From Saccharothrix luteola (GTDB taxonomy: Bacteria > Actinomycetota > Actinomycetes > Mycobacteriales > Pseudonocardiaceae): a stretch of 64,000 bases of DNA. Below the pieces are notes generated by a model, which was not told where the DNA came from, ran no database searches, and was given only the letters and a program-made list of their open reading frames with translations. The stretch covers positions 186,001-250,000 of the forward strand of contig NZ_JAJHUO010000010.1 in the NCBI RefSeq assembly GCF_020859565.1, in the 5' to 3' direction. Below, piece after piece: positions 43,188 through 54,268 of this stretch; the stretch's first letter is position 1; every line of letters begins with the position of its first letter. The translations under genes and the position numbers were made by a program.

Positions 43188-43315
43188 TCCCGAACGTCGA
43201 ACTCGGGGTACCCGAACGTTCGACACGCCGTACCTGAGTGTTCGACACGCGCGAGAGTCCTACGTTCAGGTCCGGCGTGTCCTACGTTCGCGTACCCCGA
43301 GTTCCGCATTCGGGA
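43188..43315. repeat. 128-bp imperfect palindrome with TTCGACACG-type repeats
   Basis: A large imperfect hairpin. The block AACTCGGGGTACCCGAACGT (43200-43219) is matched by its reverse complement at 43284-43303 with one mismatch. Further pairing extends inward and outward to 43188 and 43315. Short direct copies GTTCGACACG occur twice in the left arm, and TCCTACGTTC occurs twice in the right arm. It lies between the rhodanese gene and the next gene, so it may be both a terminator and a REP-like dispersed repeat. Confidence 0.6.
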
Positions 43316-43347
43316 ACCGGGAGGCGGGCGGTAGCGTCTCCAGGTCC

Positions 43348-44472
43348 GTGTGGAAAGCGCTGACCGGGTTGGCCCTGGTCGTCCTCGTGGTCTGGCGGCC
43401 GGGTGTCGCGACGTTCGGTGGGGCCGCGGCGGGGACGTGGGCGGTCAACGCGGCGTTGCAGCTCGGCTTGCTCGCCGGCGCACTGCTGTTCCACGTGCGG
43501 GTGCCGTTGGTCGAGATCGGCGTCGGCGGCGAGATCCGCACGTGGACGAAGCCGCACCTGCGGGTGGTCTGGCGGACGATCCCGTTGCTGATGTCGGTCG
43601 GCCTCACGTCGATCAAGGCGCCGGTCCGCCGACGGTTGTGGCTGACCGGGCTCACGTCGGCCGTGGTGGCCGCGGCCGTCGTGGCGGTGACCTGGCTCGG
43701 CGCGCTCGTCTGGTCGGACGCGGACCAGCCGTTCCTGCGCGGCTTCGCGGTGGCGGGCACGGCCGTGCTGCTCAACGGCCTGTGGCCACGACGCGGCGCG
43801 GGCACCACCTCACCGGGCTGGTTCCTGTTCGCCCTGCCCCGCCTGTCCGGCCGCACGGCGGCCGAGTTCGAGGCGACACCCCTGGTCAACGAGGTCACCG
43901 ACGCGCTCGAAGCCGGCGACCTCGACCGGGCCGAGGCGCTCGCCGACGAACTGGTCGAACGCCACCCCACGTTGCTGGTCGCGATCGGCGCGCGGTCATC
44001 CGTGCTGACGCTACGCGCTCGGTACGGCGAGGCGTTGCACCTGGTCAGCGGCCTGGTCGGGCGCACCGACCTGGAGCCGCGCGACATGGCGTTCGTGCTC
44101 GCCGCGATGGCCGGTTCCACGGCGAACGCGGTCGAGGGCGGCCAACTGCCCGCGGACGTCGGCGTGCCCGCGGCGAAACGCGCGGCGGACGGCGCGATGA
44201 AGTTCGGCTACCCGCGCCACCGCTGCACGGGCACGCTGGCCCAACTCGCCCTGATCGAGCGCGACCACGCCACCGCACTGGCCCTCGCCACCCAGGCCAA
44301 GGCGACCAGCGAGACCGGTCTCGCCCGCGCCGACGCCCTGGCCACGATCGCCCGCGCCCACATGGCCGCCGGTGACAACGCGGCGGCCCGCGCGAGCCTG
44401 GTCGAGGCCGAACAACTCGCCGGCTGGATGCCCCGGGTCGCGGAGACCACCGCCCGGCTCAACATCACCTGA
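43348..44472 (+). CDS. Membrane-anchored TPR-like protein, unknown function
   Basis: A 374-residue protein. Hydrophobic helices lie at about 3-20, 28-50, 103-123 and 130-148. Between them is a site-2-protease-like stretch (VPLVEIGVGGEIRTWTKPHL), but no HExxH motif is present. Residues about 178-370 are paired amphipathic helices resembling tetratricopeptide repeats (ALEAGDLDRAEALADELVER, AHMAAGDNAAARASLVEAEQ). A scaffold role at the membrane is likely; no enzyme activity can be inferred. GTG 43348. Its end overlaps the convergent secreted-protein gene by 8 bp. Confidence 0.7.
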   Translation: MWKALTGLALVVLVVWRPGVATFGGAAAGTWAVNAALQLGLLAGALLFHVRVPLVEIGVGGEIRTWTKPHLRVVWRTIPLLMSVGLTSIKAPVRRRLWLTGLTSAVVAAAVVAVTWLGALVWSDADQPFLRGFAVAGTAVLLNGLWPRRGAGTTSPGWFLFALPRLSGRTAAEFEATPLVNEVTDALEAGDLDRAEALADELVERHPTLLVAIGARSSVLTLRARYGEALHLVSGLVGRTDLEPRDMAFVLAAMAGSTANAVEGGQLPADVGVPAAKRAADGAMKFGYPRHRCTGTLAQLALIERDHATALALATQAKATSETGLARADALATIARAHMAAGDNAAARASLVEAEQLAGWMPRVAETTARLNIT

Positions 44473-44980
44473 CGGACTGGGCGGGAGCCGGCATGGTCGG
44501 CATGCCGCCCTCCGGCACGGGCAGGCCGCAGGTCTTCAGGGCCTCGTTCACCAGCTTCAACCACGTCTGCACTTCGGCGCGCAGCTTCCCCGGGTCCGGC
44601 GCCACGGCACCGGGCACGATCTTGCTCAACACGCTGAACGCGCCGGCGAACATGGCCAGGTCCTGCGACAGGCACAGCTCCGGCCCGTGGAACCGGACCT
44701 CGGCGGGCGCGGTCGTCGGTGGGGTCGGCAGGCACTTGGCCGCCGTCATCGCCACCAGCACGTGGAGCACCTCGCCCAGCGGCGGGGCGGCCTTGTCCGG
44801 CGCCGGCGGGTTCGCGGCCAGCGGCTCGACCACCTTCTTCAGCGTGTCCGCGAGCTGCGTCACCAGTCCCGCGCACGCGGCGGGAGGTTCCGCCGACTGC
44901 CGTTGCGCCGACGCGGCCGGGATGACGGCCACGGCGAGCACGACGGCGAGCACCGTGCCGATCGTCGCGAATGTCCTCAC
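44465..44980 (-). CDS. Secreted four-cysteine protein, unknown function
   Basis: A 171-residue protein. Residues 1-25 form a Sec signal peptide (FATIGTVLAVVLAVAVIPAA) ending ASA-Q. The mature part is helical, Pro/Ala-rich, and has four Cys (in AACAGL, AKCLP, ELCLSQ and KTCGLP) spaced as two likely disulfides. The family resembles unnamed actinobacterial secreted proteins. GTG 44980 is chosen to give a normal signal-peptide length; an open frame extends upstream but is Arg-rich. Confidence 0.65.
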   Translation of the reverse strand: MRTFATIGTVLAVVLAVAVIPAASAQRQSAEPPAACAGLVTQLADTLKKVVEPLAANPPAPDKAAPPLGEVLHVLVAMTAAKCLPTPPTTAPAEVRFHGPELCLSQDLAMFAGAFSVLSKIVPGAVAPDPGKLRAEVQTWLKLVNEALKTCGLPVPEGGMPTMPAPAQSVR

Positions 44981-45068
44981 GCCGGAAGCGTAAGCGCGGA
45001 CGCGCGGCCACCTGCCGGTGAAAACGACGAGTTCACCCGACCGAAGAAAACCCCGGCGCACCAGCGTG

Positions 45069-45107
45069 GACCAGATGACCGCCGGTCACGCCGACGGTCA
45101 TCTGGTC
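45069..45107. terminator. Terminator of glgP
   Basis: GACCAGATGACCG pairs perfectly with CGGTCATCTGGTC over a 13-nt loop, starting 9 bp past the glgP stop on the minus strand. Confidence 0.7.
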
Positions 45108-45115
45108 GAGCGATC

Positions 45116-47686
45116 TCAGCCGGCCAGCACGACCCGACCGAGTTCCGCCGGTGACGCGAGCAGGTCGTGCCTCGGCAGCACGCGCACCGTGTAGCCGACG
45201 GCGCCCGCGTGCGGCAGCGGCACCTCGACCTCGTAGTTGCCGTTGCCCGCGTAGTCCATGCCGTGCGTGACCACGTCGTACAGCTCGTCGGAGTCGCCGA
45301 CCCGGCCCAACGCCACCTGGACGTCCACTTCGGACGGTTCGAGGCCCGCCAGCTCGATCCGCGCCCGCACGCCGACCGGCGAGCCGAGGTTCGGCGTCAC
45401 GGACCCGTTCAGCGACATCTCCGAGTCCAGCACCCGCACCCGCGTCCACGACGCCCGCAGCCGCTGCCGGTACGCGGCCAGCTCCTTCGCGCCACGGAAC
45501 CCGTCGCCGACCACCGACGCGGCCGACGACGCGGCCGGCGCGTACAGGTTCTCCACGTACTCGCGCACCATCCGCGACGCCTGCACCGCCGGGCCGAGCG
45601 AGGCCAGCGTGTGCCGCACCATCGCCAGCCACCGCGTCGGCACGCCGTCCTCGCCGCGGTCGTAGAACAGCGGCGCGACCTGGTTGCCGAGCAGGTCGTA
45701 CAGCGCGGCGGCCTCCAGGTCGTCACGCCGGGTCGGGTCGGTGATGCCGTCGGCGGTCGGGATGGCCCAGCCGTTGCTGCCGTCGTACAGCTCGTCCCAC
45801 CAGCCGTCGCGGATCGACAGGTTCAGCCCGCCGTTGAGCGCCGACTTCATGCCGGACGTGCCGCACGCCTCCAGCGGGCGCATCGGGTTGTTCAGCCACA
45901 CGTCGCAGCCCCAGTACAGGTACCGGGCCATGGACATGTCGTAGTCGGGCAGGAACACGATCCGGTGCCGCACGCCCGCGTCGTCGGCGAACCGCACGAT
46001 CTGCTGGATCAACGCCTTGCCGCCGTCGTCGGCGGGGTGCGACTTGCCCGCGACGACCAGCTGCACCGGCCGTTCGGGGTGCAGCAGCAGCGCGCGCAAC
46101 CGGTCCGCGTCGCGCAGCATCAGCGTCAGCCGCTTGTAGGTCGGCACGCGGCGGGCGAAGCCGACGGTCAGCACGTCCGGGTCGAACACCGAGTCGGTCC
46201 AGCCCAGCTCCAACGCCGACGCGCCGCGCTGCAGCCACGACGCGCGCGTGCGGCGGCGGACCTCGTCGACGAGCTTGCCGCGCAGGTCGTTGCGCAGCTC
46301 CCACAGCCGCTGGTCGGTGACCGGCTCGAACCCGTGCAGGCCGACGCCCGCCTCCTCCGTGTCGCCGACGAGCCTGCTCATCTCGGTCGCCGCCCACGTC
46401 GGGCCGTGCACGCCGTTGGTGACCGAGCCGATCGGCACCTCGGCGGCGTCGAAGCCCGGCCACAGGGCGCGGAACATGTCGCGGCTGACGGTGCCGTGCA
46501 GCTTGGAGACGCCGTTGGCGCGCTGCGCGAGCCGCAGGCCCATGTGCGCCATGTTGAACAGGCCGGGGTTGTCCTCCGCGCCGAGGGCGAGGAGGCGCTG
46601 GGTGTTCACGCCCGGCAGCAGGGTCTCGGAGCCGAAGTAGTGCTGCACCAGGTCGACGGGGAACCGGTCGATGCCCGCCGGCACCGGCGTGTGCGTGGTG
46701 AACACCGTGCCCGCGCGGACCGCCGCCAACGCCTGGTCGAAGTCGAGGCCCTCGGTCGTGACCAGCTCGCGGATGCGTTCCAGGCCGAGGAAGCCCGCGT
46801 GGCCCTCGTTGGTGTGGAACACCTCGGGCGACGGGTGCCCGGTCAGGTCGCAGTACGTGCGCACGGCGCGGACGCCGTCGACGCCGGCCAGGATCTCCTG
46901 CCGGATGCGGTGGTCCTGGTCGCCGCCGTAGAGGCGGTCGGTGACGCCGCGCAGGTCGTCGTCGTTCTCCTCGACGTCGGAGTCGAGCAGCAGCAGCGGG
47001 ATGCGGCCGACCTGCGCCTTCCACACCTTGGCGCGCAGCACGCGGTCACCGGGCATGGCGACGTGCACCAGGATCGGCGCGCCGGACGGCTCGGTGAGCA
47101 GCTCCAGCGGCAGGCCGCGCGGGTCGAGCACCGGGTAGTGCTCGATCTGCCAGCCGTCCAGGGACAGCGCCTGGCGGAAGTAGCCGGACCGGTAGAGCAG
47201 GCCGACCGCGATCAGCGGCACGCCCAGGTCGGAGGCCGCCTTGAGGTGGTCGCCCGCCAGCACGCCGAGGCCGCCGGAGTAGTTCGGCAGGGCCTCGGTG
47301 ACGCCGAACTCCATCGAGAAGTAGGCGATCGCGGTGGGCAGGGGGTTCAGGTCGTGGTTGCCGTGCTCGCGGCGCTGCGCGATCTCGTCCTGGCGCCGCT
47401 GGAACCAGCGCGGTCCGGTGGTGTAGCGGTGCAGGTCGTCGGCGAGGGCGCGGGCGTGCGCGAGGAACTGCTCGTCACGGGAGAGGGCTTCGAGGCGTTC
47501 GGGCGCGACCACCGACAGCAGCCGCAACGGGTCGCCGCTCTCGGCCCACAGCTCCGGGTCGACCGAAGCGAACAGGTCCTGGGTGGGCTGGTGCCACGTC
47601 CAGCGCAGGTTCGTGGCGAGGGTGCCCAGTGCAGTCAACGGCTCGGGCAGACTGGCTCGGACGGTGAACCGGCGAAGTGCTCGCAT
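45116..47686 (-). CDS. glgP: Alpha-glucan (glycogen) phosphorylase
   Basis: An 856-residue GT35 phosphorylase of the shorter actinobacterial/archaeal type (Rv1328-like). It releases glucose-1-phosphate from glucan ends. NYSGGLGVLAGDHLKAASDL marks the N-terminal domain, FHTNEGHAGFLGLERIREL the middle, and NPMRPLEACGTSGMKSALNG contains the pyridoxal-phosphate Lys. An N-terminal DUF3417 region (RRFTVRASLPEPLTALGTLA) is also typical. ATG 47686. It lies downstream of the NACHT gene on the same strand, 151 bp away, and has its own terminator. Confidence 0.96.
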   Translation of the reverse strand: MRALRRFTVRASLPEPLTALGTLATNLRWTWHQPTQDLFASVDPELWAESGDPLRLLSVVAPERLEALSRDEQFLAHARALADDLHRYTTGPRWFQRRQDEIAQRREHGNHDLNPLPTAIAYFSMEFGVTEALPNYSGGLGVLAGDHLKAASDLGVPLIAVGLLYRSGYFRQALSLDGWQIEHYPVLDPRGLPLELLTEPSGAPILVHVAMPGDRVLRAKVWKAQVGRIPLLLLDSDVEENDDDLRGVTDRLYGGDQDHRIRQEILAGVDGVRAVRTYCDLTGHPSPEVFHTNEGHAGFLGLERIRELVTTEGLDFDQALAAVRAGTVFTTHTPVPAGIDRFPVDLVQHYFGSETLLPGVNTQRLLALGAEDNPGLFNMAHMGLRLAQRANGVSKLHGTVSRDMFRALWPGFDAAEVPIGSVTNGVHGPTWAATEMSRLVGDTEEAGVGLHGFEPVTDQRLWELRNDLRGKLVDEVRRRTRASWLQRGASALELGWTDSVFDPDVLTVGFARRVPTYKRLTLMLRDADRLRALLLHPERPVQLVVAGKSHPADDGGKALIQQIVRFADDAGVRHRIVFLPDYDMSMARYLYWGCDVWLNNPMRPLEACGTSGMKSALNGGLNLSIRDGWWDELYDGSNGWAIPTADGITDPTRRDDLEAAALYDLLGNQVAPLFYDRGEDGVPTRWLAMVRHTLASLGPAVQASRMVREYVENLYAPAASSAASVVGDGFRGAKELAAYRQRLRASWTRVRVLDSEMSLNGSVTPNLGSPVGVRARIELAGLEPSEVDVQVALGRVGDSDELYDVVTHGMDYAGNGNYEVEVPLPHAGAVGYTVRVLPRHDLLASPAELGRVVLAG

Positions 47687-47837
47687 GGCGTCGGACCTTA
47701 TCCCCCATCCAGCGGTGCGGAACAACGGTCACCCGAACCGATGCCGTGACCGATACAGCCTCACCAGCGCAAACGGCGCTTTGCAAGTTATTTCGCCCAC
47801 AGCGCGCAAGCGTGGACGCGGGGTCGGGAGGGCCGGA

Positions 47838-50102
47838 TCACCCGTTCCGCCGATCGGCGGTCAGGAGGATCGCCTCGTTGACCGGCGCACGGCCGTCGGC
47901 CCGCCGTTCGAGCAAGGTCACGCCCGCCGCGATGGCCCGGAACTCCTCGGCGATCTCGACGATGCCCGCTTCCTCGGCCTCGGCCGCGCAGAGCAGCGCG
48001 TCGAGGCGGAGGGTTTTGGCCAGTTCGGCGGTCATGGGCGTGGCGCCGGCGACCGCGGGCTTGCCGAGCCGCCACAGCTCGTCGGCCCATCCGATCGCTC
48101 GCTCGCCGCGAATCGCGATCGGGTAGTTCCCCTCGAGGGACCGCATGAGATCGAACACCTCGTAGGGCGACAACGTGTAGTCCTGGTTCGGCAATCGGTA
48201 CGGGTCCAGTTGGTGCATGGCCATGAGCGGCGTCCTGGGCTCCCGCTTCAGGTCGTCGAGGACGTGCTCGGCCAGCGTGGCGGCGGTGATCAGGTGCGGG
48301 TGGGGCGCGCCCGGTGGCACCCACAGCTCCAGCTCGTCCAGCCACACCGAGCGCAGCGGCGGCTTGGCCAGCACGCGCGCGACCGCGGGGTGGTCGAGTT
48401 CCGAGCGGCGGGGCAGGCGGTACGTGCCGGCGAGGGCGTTGGCCCACTCGGCGAACCTGAGGGCGTCCGCCCCGTCCACGCCCAGCACCGGCTCGTCGTT
48501 CGACTCGTGGTCGTCGTGCAGCGCGTAGAGGGCGTTGGTGATCGGCTTCGGGCTGACGAAGACGCCGTCGCGCACCTTGATCGCGCCCTGCTGGTGGCGG
48601 GCGAGCATGACGCCCGCGATGAGCGACCGGCGTTCCGGGTCGTCGGTGGTGGGGTCGAGCACGTCGTCCAAGCGATTGCGCAGCCTCGGCGCGAGTTCGG
48701 CGGCGCGCTCGGCGCAGTCGAAGGCCAGGGACAGCGCCGTGACGGTGCCGGAGGCCAGGCAGACCGCGACGACCGGGTCGGCGTCGGCGCGGGCGACGTA
48801 GAGCAGCGTGGTCTCCCGCCACCAGTCGTTGTCGACCTCGTCGGTCAGGAGGTGGGCCAGGCCCTTCTCGCGGATGTGGGCGGCGGCCAGGTACTCCTGG
48901 AACGTGAAGTGGGCGAACGAGTGCAGGCCGCTCTCGCGTTCCACCAGCAGGCCGCTGGAGGTGACGTCCTCCAGCAGGGCCTGCTCGGTGAGCGTGGTCG
49001 CCATCCGGCTGAGGGCGGGCCGGAACTCGGCCAGCACGGCGTCGCGGGACGCGTCGCGCACGCCGCGCCGCATCATGGCCAGCGCGAGCCCCCTGAGCAG
49101 CACTTCCTTCTTGTCGCCGTCGAGCTGGACGGGCAGGCGCTTGGCCTCGTGCCTGCGCCACAGCATGACCTCGCAGATCTCCCGGTACAGCTCGGCGCGG
49201 CTGTCCGGGAGCTTGCTCCCGAACCGGTGGACGTTGGCGACCATCGTGAGCAGCAGCGGGTTGGCGGTGAGGTCGTAGAGGTTCGGGTTGGCGTGCAGCC
49301 GGTCGAGCAGTTCGTCGGCGGACCGCTCGGCCCGCAGCCGCACGGCGTCGCCGGTGGACCGGGTGCTCAGCTCCTCGATCGCCAGGTACCAGCCGCGGAC
49401 GAACCGGGTGACCTGCTCGTCGGTGAAGCTGCGGACCTGCAGGACGCGGGCGCCGGCGACGGGCGCGGCGCGGTAGCCGTGCGGGCGCGAGGTGACGACG
49501 AGGTCGTCGCCGGGGTACTGGCGGGTCTGGCGCTCGACCCAGTCGGCGACGAGGCGGCGGTCGTCCGGGCGGGCGACCTCGTCCAGGCCGTCGAGCAGGA
49601 TCGTGCAGGCTCCCTCGGCCAGCCGCCGCTCGAACCAGCCTGGTGGCTCGCCCTCGCCGTAGCGGCCGAGCTTGGCGCGGAGCAGCTCGGTCAGCGGCAC
49701 GTCCGGGTCGGCGGTGATCGCGTCGACGTGGTCGCGCAGGTAGAGCAGGATCGGCACGGGGCGGCGGCCCTTCGAGCGGCTGATCGTCAGGGCGAGGTGG
49801 CGCAGCAGGGTGGTCTTGCCGCTGCCCGGCACGCCGATGAGCGCCAGCACCGCGGGTGTCGGCCCGCCCAGGAACTCGGTGACGGCGTGCCGCTCGTCGG
49901 CCGGCGGGCGGGACAGCACGCCGGCGGGCGCGTTGTGCGGTGTCTGGTGGGCGACGCCGACGTCGACGAAGACGTCCTCGAACTCCGGCGTGTGGAACCC
50001 GACGACGACGAGTCCTTTGAGGTCGATGTAGCGCAGGCTCGCCAGGACGTGCTCGCGGTACTGCCGCTCGAACCGCTTGGCACGCGTCCAGCCGAGGTTC
50101 AC
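47838..50102 (-). CDS. NACHT NTPase with degenerate FGE-sulfatase-like C-terminal domain
   Basis: A 754-residue STAND NTPase. A short N-terminal domain of about 80 residues (RAKRFERQYREHVLASLRYI) precedes Walker A GVPGSGKT (90-97), Walker B ILLDGLDE (168-175) and the NACHT marker HSFAHFTFQEYLAAA (394-408). Residues about 518-594 resemble the formylglycine-generating-enzyme/SUMF1 fold (ITNALYALHD, ADALRFAEWANAL, YRLPRRSELD) but lack the active-site Cys. The last 160 residues are helical. GTG 50102 begins the conserved part; longer starts up to 50225 are open. A defence or surveillance role is inferred from the class only. Confidence 0.82.
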   Translation of the reverse strand: MNLGWTRAKRFERQYREHVLASLRYIDLKGLVVVGFHTPEFEDVFVDVGVAHQTPHNAPAGVLSRPPADERHAVTEFLGGPTPAVLALIGVPGSGKTTLLRHLALTISRSKGRRPVPILLYLRDHVDAITADPDVPLTELLRAKLGRYGEGEPPGWFERRLAEGACTILLDGLDEVARPDDRRLVADWVERQTRQYPGDDLVVTSRPHGYRAAPVAGARVLQVRSFTDEQVTRFVRGWYLAIEELSTRSTGDAVRLRAERSADELLDRLHANPNLYDLTANPLLLTMVANVHRFGSKLPDSRAELYREICEVMLWRRHEAKRLPVQLDGDKKEVLLRGLALAMMRRGVRDASRDAVLAEFRPALSRMATTLTEQALLEDVTSSGLLVERESGLHSFAHFTFQEYLAAAHIREKGLAHLLTDEVDNDWWRETTLLYVARADADPVVAVCLASGTVTALSLAFDCAERAAELAPRLRNRLDDVLDPTTDDPERRSLIAGVMLARHQQGAIKVRDGVFVSPKPITNALYALHDDHESNDEPVLGVDGADALRFAEWANALAGTYRLPRRSELDHPAVARVLAKPPLRSVWLDELELWVPPGAPHPHLITAATLAEHVLDDLKREPRTPLMAMHQLDPYRLPNQDYTLSPYEVFDLMRSLEGNYPIAIRGERAIGWADELWRLGKPAVAGATPMTAELAKTLRLDALLCAAEAEEAGIVEIAEEFRAIAAGVTLLERRADGRAPVNEAILLTADRRNG

Positions 50103-50370
50103 CGCGCCAGTCAAGTGGAGCCGGGCGGCGTGATCACTAGCCTGATCGTGTGACCCGTGTTCGCTCGATCGGTACCGGCGTGGCTCGCGGCCCGAATCGA
50201 TCACGCACTGCGACTCTGCTCGCATCGCGAGACGGACGCCACCGCCAAGTGTGCAATCCGATCAGAACGGGTAGGAACATCGGGTACAGGTGTCCCGGTG
50301 GTGGGCCGTCCCACCGCTGCGGGCAGACTTGACCGTGCAAGCGTCACACCAGGTGAGAGGGGCGCTGCCG
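50103..50370. other. Divergent promoter region between NACHT gene and glgE
   Basis: A 268-bp gap that must hold promoters for both directions. On the minus strand a TAGTGAT box near 50130-50140 could serve the NACHT gene. On the plus strand AGGTGAGAGG just before ATG 50371 is the glgE ribosome-binding site. An open minus-strand frame crosses the region, but its residue composition looks non-coding. Confidence 0.5.
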
Positions 50371-52350
<1,980 letters not shown>

Positions 52351-52456
52351 CACAAAACCCAGCCCGGTCCCCGAAAACCTGAGTCCCCGTGCCCGCCGAA
52401 GAGCACGAGGGACGATCGAACGCACCCCCAATGAGGTGGGACGAGGTGGAGCACAC

Positions 52457-54268
52457 ATGCAGGAAGAGGTCCGACCCGACGCCGCGCTGGTAGGCCTGGA
52501 GAACGTGCCGCACACCGGCGAGGCCATCGGCGCGGACGGCCTGCTGGTCGAACCGCAGGCCGAGGACTTCCGGTCGGCCAAGCTCGTGCCGCGCGAGCGA
52601 GACTGGTTCAAGGGCGCGGTGTTCTACGAGGTGCTGGTGCGCGCGTTCAGCGACTCCAACGGCGACGGCACCGGAGATCTGCGGGGCCTCGCGTCCCGGT
52701 TGGACTACTTGGAGTGGCTCGGCGTCGACTGCCTGTGGCTGCCGCCGTTCTACGCCTCGCCGCTGCGCGACGGCGGCTACGACATCTCGGACTTCCGCGC
52801 GGTGCTGCCGGAGTTCGGCTCGGTCGAGGACTTCGTGTACCTGCTGGACGAGGCGCACCGGCGCGGCATCCGGGTGATCACCGACCTGGTGCTCAACCAC
52901 ACCAGCGACGCGCACCCGTGGTTCCAGCAGTCGCGGACCGACCCGGACGGCCCCTACGGCGACTACTACGTGTGGAGCGACGACGACCAGCGCTACGCGG
53001 ACGCGCGGATCATCTTCGTCGACACGGAGTCGTCCAACTGGACCTACGACCCGGTGCGCGGCCAGTTCTACTGGCACCGGTTCTTCTCCCACCAACCCGA
53101 CCTGAACTTCGAGAACCCGCACGTCCAGGAAGCCATGCTGGACACCCTGCGGTTCTGGCTCGACCTGGGCATCGACGGGTTCCGGCTCGACGCCGTGCCG
53201 TACCTGTTCGAGGCGGAGGGCACGAACTGCGAGAACCTGCCGCGCACGCACGACTTCCTCAAGCGCTGCCGCAAGGTCGTCGACGACGAGTACCCCGGCC
53301 GGGTGCTGCTGGCGGAGGCCAACCAGTGGCCGTCGGACGTGGTGGAGTACTTCGGCGACCCCGAGGTCGGCGGCGACGAGTGCCACATGGCGTTCCACTT
53401 CCCGCTGATGCCGCGCATCTTCATGGCCGTGCGGCGGGAGTCGCGGTTCCCGATCTCGGAGATCCTGGCGCAGACGCCGGAGATCCCGTCGGGCGCGCAG
53501 TGGGGCATCTTCCTGCGCAACCACGACGAGCTGACGCTCGAGATGGTCACCGACGAAGAGCGCGACTACATGTACGCGGAGTACGCCAAGGACCCGCGGA
53601 TGAAGGCGAACATCGGCATCAGACGGCGCCTGGCCCCGCTGCTGGAGAACGACCGCAACCAGCAGGAGCTGTTCACCGCGATGCTGCTGTCGCTACCGGG
53701 CTCGCCCGTCCTCTACTACGGTGACGAGATCGGCATGGGCGACAACATCTGGCTTGGCGACCGCGACGCGGTCCGCACGCCGATGCAGTGGACACCGGAC
53801 CGCAACGCGGGGTTCTCCAGCTGCGACCCCGGCCGGATCTACCTGCCCGTGATCATGGACCCGGTGTACGGCTACCAGGCGCTCAACGTCGAGGCGCAGC
53901 TGAACAACCAGTCCTCGCTGCTGCACTGGACGCGGCGGATGATCGAGGTGCGCAAGCAGCACCACGCGTTCGCGGAGGGCGACTTCACCGACCTCGGCGG
54001 GTCGAACCCGAGCGTGCTGGCCTACCGGCGGCGGTGGCTTCGGCCCGACGGCCACGAGGACGTCGTGCTGTGCGTGAACAACCTGTCGCGGTTCCCGCAG
54101 CCGGTCGAGCTCGACCTGTCGGAGCACCACGGCAGCAGGCCGGTCGAGCTGACCGGCGGGGTCGTCTTCCCGACCGTCGGCGACCTGCCCTACCTGCTGA
54201 CCCTGCCCGGTCACGGCTTCTACTGGTTCCAACTCGTGGAAGCCGGCGACGACAGCGAGCCGAGGTGA
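52457..54268 (+). CDS. treS: Trehalose synthase (maltose alpha-D-glucosyltransferase)
   Basis: A 603-residue GH13_16 enzyme that interconverts trehalose and maltose. [20 protein letters not shown] begins the barrel. The catalytic Asp is in [13 protein letters not shown] (about D245), the Glu in LLAEANQWP (about E287), and the transition-state Asp in [10 protein letters not shown]. It is separate from the maltokinase, not fused as in some relatives. ATG 52457 follows GAGGTGGAG. The stop overlaps the maltokinase start by one base, so maltose is passed to a coupled gene product. Confidence 0.97.
   Translation: MQEEVRPDAALVGLENVPHTGEAIGADGLLVEPQAEDFRSAKLVPRERDWFKGAVFYEVLVRAFSDSNGDGTGDLRGLASRLDYLEWLGVDCLWLPPFYASPLRDGGYDISDFRAVLPEFGSVEDFVYLLDEAHRRGIRVITDLVLNHTSDAHPWFQQSRTDPDGPYGDYYVWSDDDQRYADARIIFVDTESSNWTYDPVRGQFYWHRFFSHQPDLNFENPHVQEAMLDTLRFWLDLGIDGFRLDAVPYLFEAEGTNCENLPRTHDFLKRCRKVVDDEYPGRVLLAEANQWPSDVVEYFGDPEVGGDECHMAFHFPLMPRIFMAVRRESRFPISEILAQTPEIPSGAQWGIFLRNHDELTLEMVTDEERDYMYAEYAKDPRMKANIGIRRRLAPLLENDRNQQELFTAMLLSLPGSPVLYYGDEIGMGDNIWLGDRDAVRTPMQWTPDRNAGFSSCDPGRIYLPVIMDPVYGYQALNVEAQLNNQSSLLHWTRRMIEVRKQHHAFAEGDFTDLGGSNPSVLAYRRRWLRPDGHEDVVLCVNNLSRFPQPVELDLSEHHGSRPVELTGGVVFPTVGDLPYLLTLPGHGFYWFQLVEAGDDSEPR

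Noticed and set aside
43540-43600. Site-2 protease assignment for the membrane TPR protein
   Set aside because: No HExxH or downstream Asp motif is present.
45167-47749. 860-codon plus-strand frame opposite glgP
   Set aside because: Antisense shadow of a conserved phosphorylase gene in high-GC DNA; no domain or start signal.
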